64,000 nt of DNA from Pelagomonas calceolata (taxonomy: Eukaryota; Sar; Pelagophyceae; Pelagomonadales; Pelagomonadaceae), in assembly GCA_918797485.1 (NCBI GenBank), contig CAKKNE010000003.1:3534001-3598000 (forward strand), given 5' to 3'. Shown one piece after another: positions 36,112 through 46,054 of the stretch. Both the position numbers and the translations under genes were made by a program. Under the pieces are notes generated by a model. The model was not told the DNA's origin. It did not search any database and saw only the letters and a program-made list of their open reading frames with translations. Position 1 is the first letter of the stretch; every line of letters starts with the position of its first letter.

Positions 36112-37230
36112 ATGATCCTCACGCAGTGCGCCGTCTGCGCCACCGACCTTGGCTTAACCAGGGGCAAGAAATGCGGCCGCTGCAACACGCGCTACTGCGG
36201 GGCAGCCTGCCAGGTGCAGCACTGGAAAGAGGGCGGCCACGACACGCTCTGCAAGACGATTAAAAGGGCTGGTGGCGCGGAGCAATACGATGCAAATAAG
36301 AAGTACGCGGAGGCCGTCGCGGTCGCGGCGACGGCGTGCGCGGAGGACACGAAAGGCCAGACGTGCTACATCTGCACGCAGGCCCTCCACTGGAAAACGA
36401 AGGAGGGACTCGTGCGCATGTGCGCGTGCCGCGGGACGGCGGGCTTCGCGCACGTGTCGTGCTTGGCGGAGCAGGCGAAGATTTTGGTCGCGGAGGCGGA
36501 GGAGAACAATTTGGACGTACAATCGCGTTGGAAACGATGGCACATGTGCAGTCTGTGCGAGCAAGGATACCACGGCGTCGTCATAGGCGCGCTCGGGTGG
36601 GCCTGTTGGAAGACGTACGTGGGGCGGCCGGAGGCGGACTGGGCTTATAGAGGTGCGATGACTGTGCTTGGAAACAGTCTAGGCTTAGCAGGACACCACG
36701 AGGACGCGTTGTGCGTTAAGGAGGCCAGGTTGTCTATGCTGCGGCGCCTTGGCGCACCAGAAGGAGACATGCTCATCGTGCAGGGCAATCTTGCGATGAC
36801 GTATGGACAACTGGGACGGCTTGATGAGGCCCTGAGTATGCGACGAGACGTATACTCGGGACATTTGAGGCACAGGGACCTAGGGCCGCTTCACCAAAGT
36901 ACCTTGGGGGCGGCCGTAAATCTTTCAACCTCCCTCGTCGACGCTGGAAATTACGCCGAAGCCAGGGCTTTCACGCGCGATCAAATGGAACTGGCTAGAC
37001 GCGCGTTTGGAGCTGATCACCCAGTCACGCTCGACTTCCAATGGGGCTACTCTAGGGCCTTTACTCTCGACAAAGACGTATCTGCCGAACAGCTGGCCGA
37101 GGTCGCGACCACCCTCGAAAAGACTCTCGAAATCTCGCAGCGAGTTTGCGGACGCGAGCACCCGCGGACTTGCAGTGTTCGCGGCGAGCTTACGTTTGCA
37201 AGAGAAGAAATTTCGCGTAGGGGGGCGTAA
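36112..37230 (+). CDS. MYND zinc finger - RING-CH - TPR protein, copy 1
   Basis: 372 residues. The MYND-type finger at 6-47 reads CAVCATDLGLTRGKKCGRC, CNTRYCGAACQVQHW and HDTLC. A RING-CH-like C4HC3 module at ~83-150 has CYIC, CAC, then FAHVSC and CSLC. A conserved bridge follows (GYHGVVIGALGWACWKTYVG). TPR repeats of the kinesin-light-chain type lie at ~175-350 (LGNSLGLAGHHEDALCVKEA, GNLAMTYGQLGRLDEALSMR). The RING-CH suggests a ubiquitin E3, with MYND and TPR as substrate or partner modules. One of five related genes in this window, all intronless. Confidence 0.88.
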   Translation: MILTQCAVCATDLGLTRGKKCGRCNTRYCGAACQVQHWKEGGHDTLCKTIKRAGGAEQYDANKKYAEAVAVAATACAEDTKGQTCYICTQALHWKTKEGLVRMCACRGTAGFAHVSCLAEQAKILVAEAEENNLDVQSRWKRWHMCSLCEQGYHGVVIGALGWACWKTYVGRPEADWAYRGAMTVLGNSLGLAGHHEDALCVKEARLSMLRRLGAPEGDMLIVQGNLAMTYGQLGRLDEALSMRRDVYSGHLRHRDLGPLHQSTLGAAVNLSTSLVDAGNYAEARAFTRDQMELARRAFGADHPVTLDFQWGYSRAFTLDKDVSAEQLAEVATTLEKTLEISQRVCGREHPRTCSVRGELTFAREEISRRGA

Positions 37231-37374
37231 GCTAGCAATTTGAAATCAACGAGTCATAAAGTCGGCGAAACAGGTGTTTTTACACAGGTCGATATTCATT
37301 CATTCGGCGGATTCAGGTCCGGACGCCGCGCGTCGAGCGCGGAGTTCGCGGTATATGCACAACGGTATGTGCGG

Positions 37375-37803
37375 TCAGTTCAGGTTGAGCAGGGCGTCGG
37401 CGGCCGTCGACTCGCCCTTGGACGCGAGCGCGGCGCGCAACGACGCCAACCCCATAGGAGGTGGCGGCGTCGTCTGCATCGGCGTCGGCTCGGAAACGGA
37501 GACGCAGCGCTCGGGCCGCGTTTTTGGTTTTTGCGGCGCCGAGGGCGTCACGGGCGTCACGGCGCAGAGCGGCGCGAGGCGCCGCCGCTTCGGCGTCTGG
37601 TAGTCCTCCGGAACGGCCTCGTCTCTAGCTTTCGCCCTCAAGAGATCGTCGACCCTTTCCGAGAAGCTCCGCCGGTTCCCGTTCATCCTTATTTTACAGG
37701 GCGACGGCAGCTCGTTCGCCGGCGCGTCGCCCGACAGCGAGTACCCCTCGAAGAAACCGTCCTCGGAGTCGGAGTCGAAGGACGCTCTCCTCCGGACGGA
37801 CAT
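37375..37803 (-). CDS. Hypothetical Ser/Pro-rich protein
   Basis: 142 residues, ATG 37803. It begins MSVRRRASFDSDSEDGFF (a possible basophilic-kinase site) and contains PCKIRMNGNRRSFSERVDDL and QTPKRRRLAP, a nuclear-localisation-like stretch with TP sites. It ends in a hydrophobic helix (GLASLRAALASKGESTAADALLNLN). Composition is protein-like compared with the overlapping frame on the other strand, which I treat as a shadow. No family is recognised; possibly a phosphorylated nuclear regulator. Confidence 0.55.
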   Translation of the reverse strand: MSVRRRASFDSDSEDGFFEGYSLSGDAPANELPSPCKIRMNGNRRSFSERVDDLLRAKARDEAVPEDYQTPKRRRLAPLCAVTPVTPSAPQKPKTRPERCVSVSEPTPMQTTPPPPMGLASLRAALASKGESTAADALLNLN

Positions 37804-38373
37804 GGTGGCTGTCGTCTTCCGCGCGCGTCCGCTGGCTGCGTGTCCTCTGATTGTCAGCGTCCGCGGGCTGCGGGGCGGCGACCGTCGGCGGCCTCTGCAG
37901 TTGACGGAGCGCCGCCGGCTCGCGCGCGACCTTCGAATCAGTTGGCTGATGCCTTAGGATTCGTGGCTTTCGCAGCGGGCGCCTCCGCGGGCGCTGGAAG
38001 CGCGCGGAGCCCGCCCAGTGGTGGCGTAGACTCTTCGCGCAGCGTAGGGGTCAAAACCAAGGCGGCACGCGCCCTCGACTGGCCGTCGACGCAGAGATTA
38101 GAGAATGATACGGACATAATCACCTAGCCGGCAACACACTAGCACGCCATCGTAATCTTTCTGCAACCGTGGGAGTCGTCCCAGAGCTCAACGCCACGCG
38201 TCCCGTAGCTGCGGGCCGACGAAGACAGCACCACGAGATTCACGGTTGACTGGGCGTGCGAACGCGAGGCCGTCGCCGCGCCGGCCAGAAGCACGAGGGG
38301 CAGCCCCCAATTTACCGAAGCCCAAGCGGTGCTCACGTCCACGCGGCAGCTCCTTCCCAGTAGCTCTTGCGAT
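37804..38373. promoter_or_regulatory. Divergent intergenic region (hypothetical / PACRG)
   Basis: About 570 bp between divergent genes. A 61-codon minus frame (38123-37938) starts with ATG but has no recognisable feature. Nothing else is seen. Confidence 0.3.
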
Positions 38374-39126
38374 ATGGCAGCCCTGGCCGTCCGACCGCAC
38401 ACAGCGGAAGCCCCCTTCGCGTCCGGCGGCCACTGGGCGGCGCCGGCCCTCGATAAGACGGCGGCGCAGCTGCACCGCGACAAGCCTAAATCGAGAACTG
38501 CCGCTCATTCGAATCTGTTGAGGAGGCGCCGGCAATTAACGCGAGAACCGAAACAACCCGATTCAGCCTTCAAGAAGGCGTATGATGAGGGCCTATTACC
38601 ATTACGAGTGTGCTACGACCGCCTCCAGAACGGGCGGAGCGTGAATGGAAGGAGTATTGGTTGGACGGTTCCAGACGTTTTGACCCTCGATTATGACCAC
38701 TACTGTCTCTTGTTCTGCGAAGGATTGACCGAGACGCAGGAGCCTCTGGGCTTCCTCGCGGCCGAGGGGTTGAGTGAATTGTTACAAGAAGGCGGGCCGG
38801 CGCATCGATGCGCGTCGTTGGCGCAGCGCTTGGCGCCGCCCCTCAAACATGCTTTGAGGTCTCCGAATCAAACGGTCGCCAAACGAGCTCTAGATGCGGT
38901 CGTCCAGTACGTCACGTGCGACGCGCGAGAGAAAGGTGGACTGGGCGTCTGTGGAAGGGCTCTACCGTTGGAAAGCATAGCGCCGGCCGTCGACGCGTGC
39001 AGGAGGCGTCACACGTCGCTCCGCTTCGACTGCGCGGACGTCCTCGGGACGCTCGAAAGAAACGGGGGGCCCGAGGCGCTGCGACGCATCAAGCGCGGCG
39101 TGCTCGCGTACGAGTCCGTGCTCTAG
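38374..39126 (+). CDS. PACRG: PACRG-like axonemal inner-junction protein
   Basis: 250 residues from ATG 38374. It matches parkin-coregulated protein along its length: SAFKKAYDEGLLPLRV, then IGWTVPDVLTLDYDHYCLLF, FCEGLTETQEPLGFLAAEG, LAPPLKHALRSPNQTVAKRA and the end RIKRGVLAYESVL. PACRG is a helical-repeat protein that, with FAP20, forms the inner junction of doublet microtubules, so the organism or its recent ancestor builds flagella. The N-terminal ~60 residues are variable. Its stop is 10 nt from that of the convergent gene. Confidence 0.92.
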   Translation: MAALAVRPHTAEAPFASGGHWAAPALDKTAAQLHRDKPKSRTAAHSNLLRRRRQLTREPKQPDSAFKKAYDEGLLPLRVCYDRLQNGRSVNGRSIGWTVPDVLTLDYDHYCLLFCEGLTETQEPLGFLAAEGLSELLQEGGPAHRCASLAQRLAPPLKHALRSPNQTVAKRALDAVVQYVTCDAREKGGLGVCGRALPLESIAPAVDACRRRHTSLRFDCADVLGTLERNGGPEALRRIKRGVLAYESVL

Positions 39127-39136
39127 GGTAAGAGTG

Positions 39137-39813
39137 TTACTGCGACGTCGTGACGCGGCGGCGGGCGTGGCGGGGGGAGCGCGACCGCGACCGGGAGCAC
39201 GACCTATTCGTGCTCCCGTCGCTCGACGAGGACCCGTCCCCAGCACCTCCGGGGAACGCGCGCGTCGCCGTCGGCATGGCGGCGCCGGGGGACCGCGGGC
39301 GGAGCGGCGGCGTGGTGTCTCCCTTGGACCACCTAGGGATAGCATCATATAATGATGCTGCTCGTCGTCGCCCGAAGCACTCGACGCGGGCGCGTCCGAG
39401 CCGCTCTCGTCGTCGCCGGTAGAAGGGCGACTCTCCCGCGGGCGCGGCGAAATAATTGTCTGGCGGTACAATCAAGACATGCTGCTGCTGCCAACCAAGG
39501 TCCCCCAGGCCGGGCCAAAAGCGCAGGTGCTGGTTCCTGAAACCCTGGTCCAGCAGTTGGTTCGCCGCCTGCGTCGGCGTCATCGTCGCGTGGCTGCCCC
39601 GATCCTCGTAAACCGACCAGGACAGGTCCGTCGCGAGGAGCGCATCCGACGCGCGCCGGAGGACGCCCCCGCGAGCACGAGCTGCGCGTCGGCGTATTGC
39701 GCGTGAACGACGACGCCGCCGTTCTGGGCAGGCCAAATATAGACGACCGGCTGAGGAGCCGGAGGGACGCCCAGATAGCGGGCCATGGGCAGGCGCCGCA
39801 CGTCCACGTCCAT
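39137..39813 (-). CDS. Unrecognised protein gene with unresolved frame change
   Basis: From ATG 39813 the frame reads MDVDVRRLPMARYLGV, PAPQPVVYIWPAQNGGVVVH, AQYADAQLVLAG. Near 39680 protein-like text moves to another frame: DALLATDLSWSVYEDRGSHA, MTPTQAANQLLDQGFRNQHL, RFWPGLGDLGWQQQHVLIVP, DNYFAAPAGESPF. It ends in a Ser/Arg-rich tail at TAG 39137. A third frame also looks plausible for the last third (STGDDESGSDAPASSASGDD). An undetected intron or a 1-nt break is needed near 39680. Position supports a real gene, since the stop is 10 nt from PACRG's. I do not recognise the family. Confidence 0.4.
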
Positions 39814-40137
39814 CCTGACGGTGGGGCAGCCACCAGAGGCAGCCACGCGCGCCCGGGGCAGCCGCGAGCCCGATACCGCGCGGGCGCGAAGAAGGGGGAT
39901 CGAATGCGCGTCGATTGGATTCGCAGCGCGCCGTATTAGGCCGAACAAAATTAACTTCTCATCAGGGACCAGCACTTTAAAGATTACACAAGCTAGATCA
40001 TAGACGTGCTAGGAACGCGCCGAGCGCAAGTTTTTGGGCCGCTGCAGACACATCCGTGCATACCGCAGCCCAGAAACGCAGCAGCGAAGCCACACACCCC
40101 AGTCCAACACGCCAGCCACCGCGCGCCGCAAACAACA

Positions 40138-40962
40138 ATGCTCGAAGCCGCAACGCAGACGTACTGGCTCACCGTCGCGGCAGCCTTCCTCGCCTGCGAG
40201 GCCTTGTACCACGCGTCGCATTTCTGCATCAACAAGACCGCCACGTCGCTCAAAGCAACCGACCGCGCGACGCTCGCCTTGAAAGTTGTGAACATTGTCC
40301 ACGCGGCGATTAGCGGCCCCGTAGCATTCTACTTCCTGTTCCTGCAGGGCGATCCCGACGTGGACCACGCGGTGCAACGCGCTGTAGCGTTAGACACAAA
40401 CTTCGCCCCTCAATTATTTTCAGCACATGTAGCCGCGGACCAAGCACTGTCGTTAACTTGTTGGACCGTCGGATTCATGTGTTGGGATCTGTACCGCATC
40501 GGCACCTGGGCGAAATCAGGACATGGGGAAAAGAAATTATTAATAGTGCACCACGTCCTCTCGATCCTGGTCTGGCCCCTAGCTTCTCTCTACCGCGTCG
40601 CGGGCCCGTTTCTACTTCATTATGAGTACACTGAATTATCCTCACCTTTTCTGCAGCTGCGGTGGGTGACGCAGCTGTTTTTTGGGAGAGGTTCAAGGGC
40701 GGACAAGATTATGTCGATGCTGTTTGCTCTTTCGTTTTTTGTGGTGAGAAGTACGAACGTGCACGTCGTGCTCCACGCGGCCTACTTCTCGCGGCAGTAT
40801 TCTCTTGATTTGCATCCCGAGTTGCCGGTGCACGTGCGCTTGATCGGCGCCGTGACGGCGGGTCTTCCCGCTTTGTTGAACCTGTTCTGGACGCTCCAGA
40901 TCCTCAAGATGGGGAAGAAGATGCTCTTTCCGAAGCCGAAGAGGGCCAATAAGATTAACTAG
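40138..40962 (+). CDS. TLC (TRAM-LAG1-CLN8) domain membrane protein
   Basis: 274 residues, ATG 40138 in a CAACA context. There are seven or so membrane helices. The core is TLC-like: CWDLYRIGTWAKSGHGEKKL, then LIVHHVLSILVWPLASLYRV (the paired histidines), and HYEYTELSSPFLQLRW. This pattern belongs to TMEM56/TLCD-type proteins, related to ceramide synthases but lacking the Hox-like region. The location is probably the ER or plasma membrane, with a role in lipid composition or trafficking. The C-terminus ends with a basic ER-retention-like KPKRANKIN. Intronless. Confidence 0.85.
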   Translation: MLEAATQTYWLTVAAAFLACEALYHASHFCINKTATSLKATDRATLALKVVNIVHAAISGPVAFYFLFLQGDPDVDHAVQRAVALDTNFAPQLFSAHVAADQALSLTCWTVGFMCWDLYRIGTWAKSGHGEKKLLIVHHVLSILVWPLASLYRVAGPFLLHYEYTELSSPFLQLRWVTQLFFGRGSRADKIMSMLFALSFFVVRSTNVHVVLHAAYFSRQYSLDLHPELPVHVRLIGAVTAGLPALLNLFWTLQILKMGKKMLFPKPKRANKIN

Positions 40963-41052
40963 TTACGTATACAGTGTCGCGTCGGTGGCGTCAACCCCCA
41001 CGCCGTCGAGCAGATAAGCGGACGCCGCGCCCGCACAGTGCATAGCGACCGC

Positions 41053-41727
41053 CTACGCCTCCGGCGCGAGGTGCCAACAAGACAAAGCAAGGCGCCTCCT
41101 CGACGTTTCAAGGACGGCGTGCGGGACGCACCGCGCCTTGAAGACGACCAAGCGCCCCGGGACCGGGGCGACGTCCCGGATCGACGTCGCCGTCTCACCG
41201 GAAGCGTCGCCGTCGGCGCACCCCAGGAAGAGCCGCAAGCACCCTCCGTGTAGACACGCGTCGAAGTCCGGATCGGTCAGGTACAAGATAGCCGTCAGCA
41301 CGCGCCCCGACTGCTCCCGCGAACTCTTCCAGAGCCAGTAGAGGTCGTCGTCGGAAGGTGGATCGTGGTCCAGATGTGTACGGTAGCCGCCTTGCTCGTA
41401 ACGAGCGACCATGCACTTCGAGGGCGCGTCTACGCGTTCGTAGCCGACGGCCGGCGCGAATCTGTCACCGAGACCCTTCAAGGCCCGTACCGTATCGCCC
41501 ACGACGCCGTCTTCCTCGGTGACCCACCGCACGCGGTCGGTCCTGATACTTTCTGACTGCATGGTTTTGCGGTACTGGGCGTCGTCCAGCGCCTGGCGGA
41601 GCTCGTCGACGCGTGGAAACAGACCGTCGATCACGACATAATCTTTGGCTTCCAGCGCTGCGACGTGCGCATCGGTGATTGCCGGCGCATGGCCGGCGTA
41701 GCATGATGACGGTCGGATTTCTGCCAT
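41053..41727 (-). CDS. Prolyl-4-hydroxylase-like Fe(II)/2-oxoglutarate dioxygenase
   Basis: 224 residues from ATG 41727, which has a better context than the upstream in-frame 41760. The C-terminal half is a P4Hc fold: ARYEQGGYRTHLDHD gives His-x-Asp, followed by GRVLTAILYLTD and GGCLRLFLG. Then VPGRLVVFKARCVPHAVLE supplies the distal His, and ETSRRRLALSCW the 2-oxoglutarate-binding Arg. This is close to EGLN/PHD-type hydroxylases, which in protists act on Skp1 or other cytosolic proteins as oxygen sensors. No signal peptide, so it is cytosolic or nuclear. Confidence 0.85.
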   Translation of the reverse strand: MAEIRPSSCYAGHAPAITDAHVAALEAKDYVVIDGLFPRVDELRQALDDAQYRKTMQSESIRTDRVRWVTEEDGVVGDTVRALKGLGDRFAPAVGYERVDAPSKCMVARYEQGGYRTHLDHDPPSDDDLYWLWKSSREQSGRVLTAILYLTDPDFDACLHGGCLRLFLGCADGDASGETATSIRDVAPVPGRLVVFKARCVPHAVLETSRRRLALSCWHLAPEA

Positions 41728-42026
41728 GGCTGCGCGAGTAATGTGGCTCAGAGAGAGCACTGCTATCTGCTACTATCCCACACGCCGTCGCATCGATGGC
41801 GTCGGCTCCCAGCAGCCATTGGGGCAGCCCCGCCGGCCTCCGAGCGAGACAAAAAAGGCACGAGCTTCCTTTGCGCTCGCCCGCGCCGCTGGCTCTCAGG
41901 CGCTGTGCGGCTGCCTGGGGCCGGGCCGGCGCTCTCCCGGCGGGTTCGGGTCCGAGGTAACCGGAAGCATAAGGAAAGATCACGGACGAACATAGCTTAT
42001 CGGGGCCACAGGGTCGGCGCGACGGT

Positions 42027-43193
42027 CTAAGGCGGGGGCGCGGCGGCGGCGGGGGCTACGATCGAGCCGCGGCGCCGGAGCCGCGGCGGCGGCGCGGCGC
42101 CCGGCTCCCGCAACGACGGAGGAGGAGACGCAACGGAAGCACCGTCGAAATACAACACGCAACAAGCGATATCATCAATCCGTTCCTCCCGCTCGTACCA
42201 CCGTCGATAGGACTCGGCCACGATCTTGTAGCAGGCTTCCTTCGGGGTCTTGCAGGACACACAAATATCAATAACTTCCTGACTTGTCAGAAATTCCCAC
42301 ACCCCGTCGGTCGCGAGCACGCAACAGACATCTGAAGCATCGATGACGTGCTGTTGGACTTCCGGCGTGGACGAACACCCGAGCTCTTGAGCTGTAAAAT
42401 CACCTAAAGAACGCGAGAACGCCGTGCCGGGCTCGTACGCGTCCTTGCGCCACAGCCTGGGCGGGTCGCCGTCTGAATCGATTTCACTGCCGAGGTCGCA
42501 TTTCCAGATATGGTCCATCGGTACACTACCTTCGATCTGGCCTATTGAGAGGACTCTTCCACCACTTGCTTCGATGCGTTGCCGCTCGTCTTGTCTGTAG
42601 AGCGTCTGATCTTTTGATAGGGCTATGGCTTTGATTGAATTGTTCTCTCGACGCCCGAGGACGCATCTAGAATCCCCAACATTGCTGCAGTACAACACAC
42701 CACCATCCACGAGCAACGAGACACACGTCGTGCCCGAGTCGCGCGACTCGACTTTTGATTTGTGGAGCGCACGGTTCGTTGATACCGAGGCCTGCGTAAG
42801 ATGCTCCTCAACAGAACCTTGGGCGTCCTCAAAGCTTCGAGGCAGCTCCTCCAAACAGAACTGGGCGCAGGCGTGGCCATTCGGACCGTGGCCGTCGAGG
42901 ATTAGAAACCACGGGTCTCCATTTGTTTCCACCATGCCATACCTGTCCTGGCAGGGCTTCGTCGGCTCGTCCGCATATAACCCTCGGAATACTAGAGAAC
43001 CGTACCTGGCACTATACGCGCCGCAGTCACACCGCAGCTTCGCTTCAGATGAAGTGAGGCGCTGTCGTATTTCGCGCGTATCGAGGTAGCACGCGTTGAG
43101 CACCTTGTTCGTGAAGGCCGCGTCGAACAAAGCGGCGTCGTCGGCGTCGTCCAGTACTACTGCTTTCTTCTTCTTGGACGCGCCACCGCCCAT
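42027..43193 (-). CDS. PP2C-type protein phosphatase, probably N-myristoylated
   Basis: 388 residues. MGGGASKKKK is a strong N-myristoylation plus basic-patch signal for membrane attachment. PPM motifs occur in order: KPCQDRYGMV, FLILDGHGPNGH (metal Asp), SGTTCVSLLV, CSNVGDSRCVLGRR, LSKDQTLYRQDERQRIEASG, FSRSLGDFTA, CVLATDGVWEFLTSQEVIDI (metal Asp), IDDIACCVLYF. It is complete and should be an active Mn/Mg-dependent Ser/Thr phosphatase. The Pro/Arg-rich tail is low-complexity. Intronless. Confidence 0.92.
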   Translation of the reverse strand: MGGGASKKKKAVVLDDADDAALFDAAFTNKVLNACYLDTREIRQRLTSSEAKLRCDCGAYSARYGSLVFRGLYADEPTKPCQDRYGMVETNGDPWFLILDGHGPNGHACAQFCLEELPRSFEDAQGSVEEHLTQASVSTNRALHKSKVESRDSGTTCVSLLVDGGVLYCSNVGDSRCVLGRRENNSIKAIALSKDQTLYRQDERQRIEASGGRVLSIGQIEGSVPMDHIWKCDLGSEIDSDGDPPRLWRKDAYEPGTAFSRSLGDFTAQELGCSSTPEVQQHVIDASDVCCVLATDGVWEFLTSQEVIDICVSCKTPKEACYKIVAESYRRWYEREERIDDIACCVLYFDGASVASPPPSLREPGAAPPPRLRRRGSIVAPAAAAPPP

Positions 43194-43449
43194 GGCTGGT
43201 GCAAGAGATCAACTTGCACACCTAGCCATGGAGCAGCTCAGTTCTCCCTACGATTGCGCGGCGGAGCTCGGCCGTGAACGGATGGCGCCTCTCGATGACA
43301 CCGCGCGCGCGGGCAGCGTCGGCGCGTGGTTTTAGAGCCTAATAGAGGGTTCGCAGCACAAAAAAATCAGGGGCATAGGCCGAGCCCCGCACGAAGCGCG
43401 TCGACGCGCGTGGATTGCCCAGAAGCAGGAGCAGGCAGACTTAATCGTC

Positions 43450-44742
43450 TTAAGCATCCCCCGGCGGCAACGCCTCCAGCGCCTTGCGGGTGGACTCGAG
43501 GTCGCCATACGTCGCCTCGACCGTGGTCCCTAAAACACTCACCCGGTGTGTCTTCGTTGCAAATCTAGCAACCTTATCGAAGACTTCCGCAGTAACATCG
43601 AGTTCTTCCATAAGTTTCTCCTTCTTGGCGCGGTCGCTGAGCACGGCTCGCGCATGTCGCAGGGATTGTTCCATCCCCATAGCGGTCGGATGTCCGCCAC
43701 CGAGCACGCGCCTTGCGGCCCGCTCCGCTTCCTCGATCGTCTCCACGGCCTCGCGGATATCGTCGAGTGAGGCGTCGGGGTCTCTGTAGAGCGCCACAGC
43801 GTAATTCCACCGCATCCTGAGCGTGGTACTATCACTTTCTCCGAGAACGCGTCGCGCCACTGGCATCGTCTTGCGCAACAGAGACCTAGCTTCTTCGAAG
43901 CGCTCTAGACGATCAAGGGAGCACGCGAGGTTGCTGGCTTCTAAGAGAGTCGTTTCATGTTCCTCGCCTTTGAGCCTCAACCAGCCAGAATATACGTCTC
44001 GCCGCATCGACAGGACCTCTTCGAGCCGTCCAAGCGCTTCATACGCGCCCGCAAGATTGCCCTGCACGGCAAGCATGCTGCCTTCTGACTCGCCGATGCG
44101 CCGCCGCATAGAAAACTCGGCCTCTCTCACGGACAACGCGTCCCCGTTGTGTCCCGCAGCGGACAGACCGCTCCCAAGATTCTCCATCGCAAGTCTCCGA
44201 GCCACGGCCGTCTCCGGCCGCCCCACGTACGTCTTCCAGCAGGCCCACCCGAGCGCGCACGAAACGACGCCGTGGTAGTGTTGCTCGCACAGGCTACACG
44301 CGCGCCACCGATTCCACCTCTCCTGCAACGCTTTGCCGTCCAAATTGTTCTCCTCGGCCTCGTCCCACAAAATCTTCGCCTCCTCCGCCAAGCACGACAC
44401 GTGCGCGAAGCCCGCCGTCCCGCGGCACGAGCACCCGCGCACGAGGCCTTCCTTCGTTTTCCAATGCAAGGCCTGCGTGCAGATGTAGCACGTCTGACCC
44501 TTCGTGTCCTCGGCGCACGCCTCCGCCGCGACCGCGACTGCCTCCGAGTACTTGTTATTTGCATAGTACTGCTCAGCGCCACCAGCCCTTTTAATCTTCT
44601 TACAGAGCTGGTCGTGGCCGCGCTCTTGCCAGTGCTGCACCTGGCAGGCTGCCCCGCAGTAGCGCGTGCTGCAGCGGCCGCATTTCTTGCCCCTGGTTAA
44701 GCCAAGGTCGGTGGCGCAGACGGCGCAGTACGTGAGGATCAT
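43450..44742 (-). CDS. MYND zinc finger - RING-CH - TPR protein, copy 2
   Basis: 430 residues. I take ATG 44742 (MILTYCAVC) rather than the in-frame ATG 44802 because every intact copy begins MILT. The MYND and RING-CH modules are almost identical to copy 1 (GKKCGRCSTRYCGAACQVQH, TCYICTQALHWKTKEGLVRG). The TPR part continues through NLAGAYEALGRLEEVLSMRR and DIREAVETIEEAERAARRVL. A unique C-terminal ~55 residues is helical (KLMEELDVTAEVFDKVARFA). Opposite in orientation to copies 1, 3 and 4. Confidence 0.88.
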   Translation of the reverse strand: MILTYCAVCATDLGLTRGKKCGRCSTRYCGAACQVQHWQERGHDQLCKKIKRAGGAEQYYANNKYSEAVAVAAEACAEDTKGQTCYICTQALHWKTKEGLVRGCSCRGTAGFAHVSCLAEEAKILWDEAEENNLDGKALQERWNRWRACSLCEQHYHGVVSCALGWACWKTYVGRPETAVARRLAMENLGSGLSAAGHNGDALSVREAEFSMRRRIGESEGSMLAVQGNLAGAYEALGRLEEVLSMRRDVYSGWLRLKGEEHETTLLEASNLACSLDRLERFEEARSLLRKTMPVARRVLGESDSTTLRMRWNYAVALYRDPDASLDDIREAVETIEEAERAARRVLGGGHPTAMGMEQSLRHARAVLSDRAKKEKLMEELDVTAEVFDKVARFATKTHRVSVLGTTVEATYGDLESTRKALEALPPGDA

Positions 44743-44928
44743 CTTGTGTGTGGTCAAGTCGCTCGGGGGGCAGCCCTTCCAAGCTTTGGCTGGCCAAGCC
44801 AAGCCGGCATTCCTAGTGCCTTGCTGCAGCTAGCTACCGGCTCGCGCCCACGACATGGTCGGCCGGCGCCCACGCCGTCGCCGCGGTCAAATAATACTTT
44901 GTACTTGGGTCTTAGGCTCGGGGACGTC

Positions 44929-45681
44929 TCAGGGCGGCGGCACGACGCGCCGCGCCGGCCCCGCCGGGAACGCCTTGGCCCGGACCGTCCACGCAAACGC
45001 GGGAGACCGCGGCGGCGGCGGCGGCGGCAGCTTGTGCACGACGCCGCGCGCCGCCGCGAGGAACCGCGCGACCGAATCGAGGCGCGCCGCGCGCGACGTC
45101 GTCGCCGGCGCGACGCCCCGAACCGAAGCCCAGCGCGGCGGTCGCATAGGTCTCCTCGTTTGTACAGACCAGGCGAACTTCGCCTTTGCACGGACGGGCT
45201 CTGTCACTGGCGCCTTCGCCGCGTGGACGAGCGACGACCCGGCCGACGCGCTCGCCGCGACGACGACGGCCAGGACGCACGCGCGCACGGCCAATCGAAG
45301 ACCGCGCTGCGCCGTCGTGTTCGGCGGCGGCGACAGATTTGATAGGAGCTCATGGGACGCGGCGACGTCGGCCTCGTCCGTCGCTTCCGTCGTCGGCAGC
45401 GGCGTCGCTGTTTCCGCGTGGTCCGCAACGAACGAAAACGGTGTCTGAGGCGTCGCGAGCGGCCGCGCCTCAACTTTAGCCTCCGGGCGCGGTAATGCTG
45501 GCCGCTTCGGCAGCGCCGCCGGCGGCGTCGGCGGCACGGCGACGGCGACGGGCGTCGACGGCCGGTTCGTGAGGTCGCCGAGCGCGCGCCGCGGCGGCCT
45601 CTTCTTCGTTGCTTTAGCGGCGAGGACGTCCTGCATGGCCCGGCCCTGCATGCACTCGAGCCACATCTCGTCGACGTACAT
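44929..45681 (-). CDS. Hypothetical protein with one membrane helix
   Basis: 250 residues, ATG 45681. The N-terminus has MQDVLAAKATKKRPPRRALG and DLTNRPS, resembling the RRALGDLTN box found near the start of cyclins and some mitotic proteins, but there is no cyclin fold. A Pro-rich middle is followed by a hydrophobic segment at ~128-150 (LAVRACVLAVVVAASASAG) and a basic tail ending VVPPP. The opposite frame is a GC shadow. It could be a small membrane protein; function unknown. Confidence 0.5.
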   Translation of the reverse strand: MYVDEMWLECMQGRAMQDVLAAKATKKRPPRRALGDLTNRPSTPVAVAVPPTPPAALPKRPALPRPEAKVEARPLATPQTPFSFVADHAETATPLPTTEATDEADVAASHELLSNLSPPPNTTAQRGLRLAVRACVLAVVVAASASAGSSLVHAAKAPVTEPVRAKAKFAWSVQTRRPMRPPRWASVRGVAPATTSRAARLDSVARFLAAARGVVHKLPPPPPPRSPAFAWTVRAKAFPAGPARRVVPPP

Positions 45682-46054
45682 TCACCGTTCGCGCAGCACC
45701 GGTATGTTTCGCCTTGTGCTCGGCCCACCGGCTGTTTCGCTTCAAGCGACGCGCAGCGCAAGGAGGGCACGTTAGCGGCGGGCTGCGAAGCTGGTCAGCT
45801 GGTCGTTTGCGCTCCGGCGTGGCCAGCGCGCTGGCTTCGTCGCGTCGAGCTGTGAAGCAAACGGGTTTCGCAACCTGGCCCCGATCAGTCCCAGACCTCT
45901 CGGCCCGAGCATCGGACCGCATCCACCTCCCCGACACGCGTCGGAAGCCTCCCGCGCCGCGACGGCCAAATCCCGAAATAAACGGGTTCCTGGTGCATCT
46001 GCACGCGCGCGCGCCCAAACGCCGCCGGGCAGCCCCAAATCCATCGCATAGATC
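45682..46054. promoter_or_regulatory. Divergent intergenic region (hypothetical / TMEM163-like)
   Basis: 373 bp between divergent starts. Open frames here carry no domain features. It holds both promoters. Confidence 0.3.
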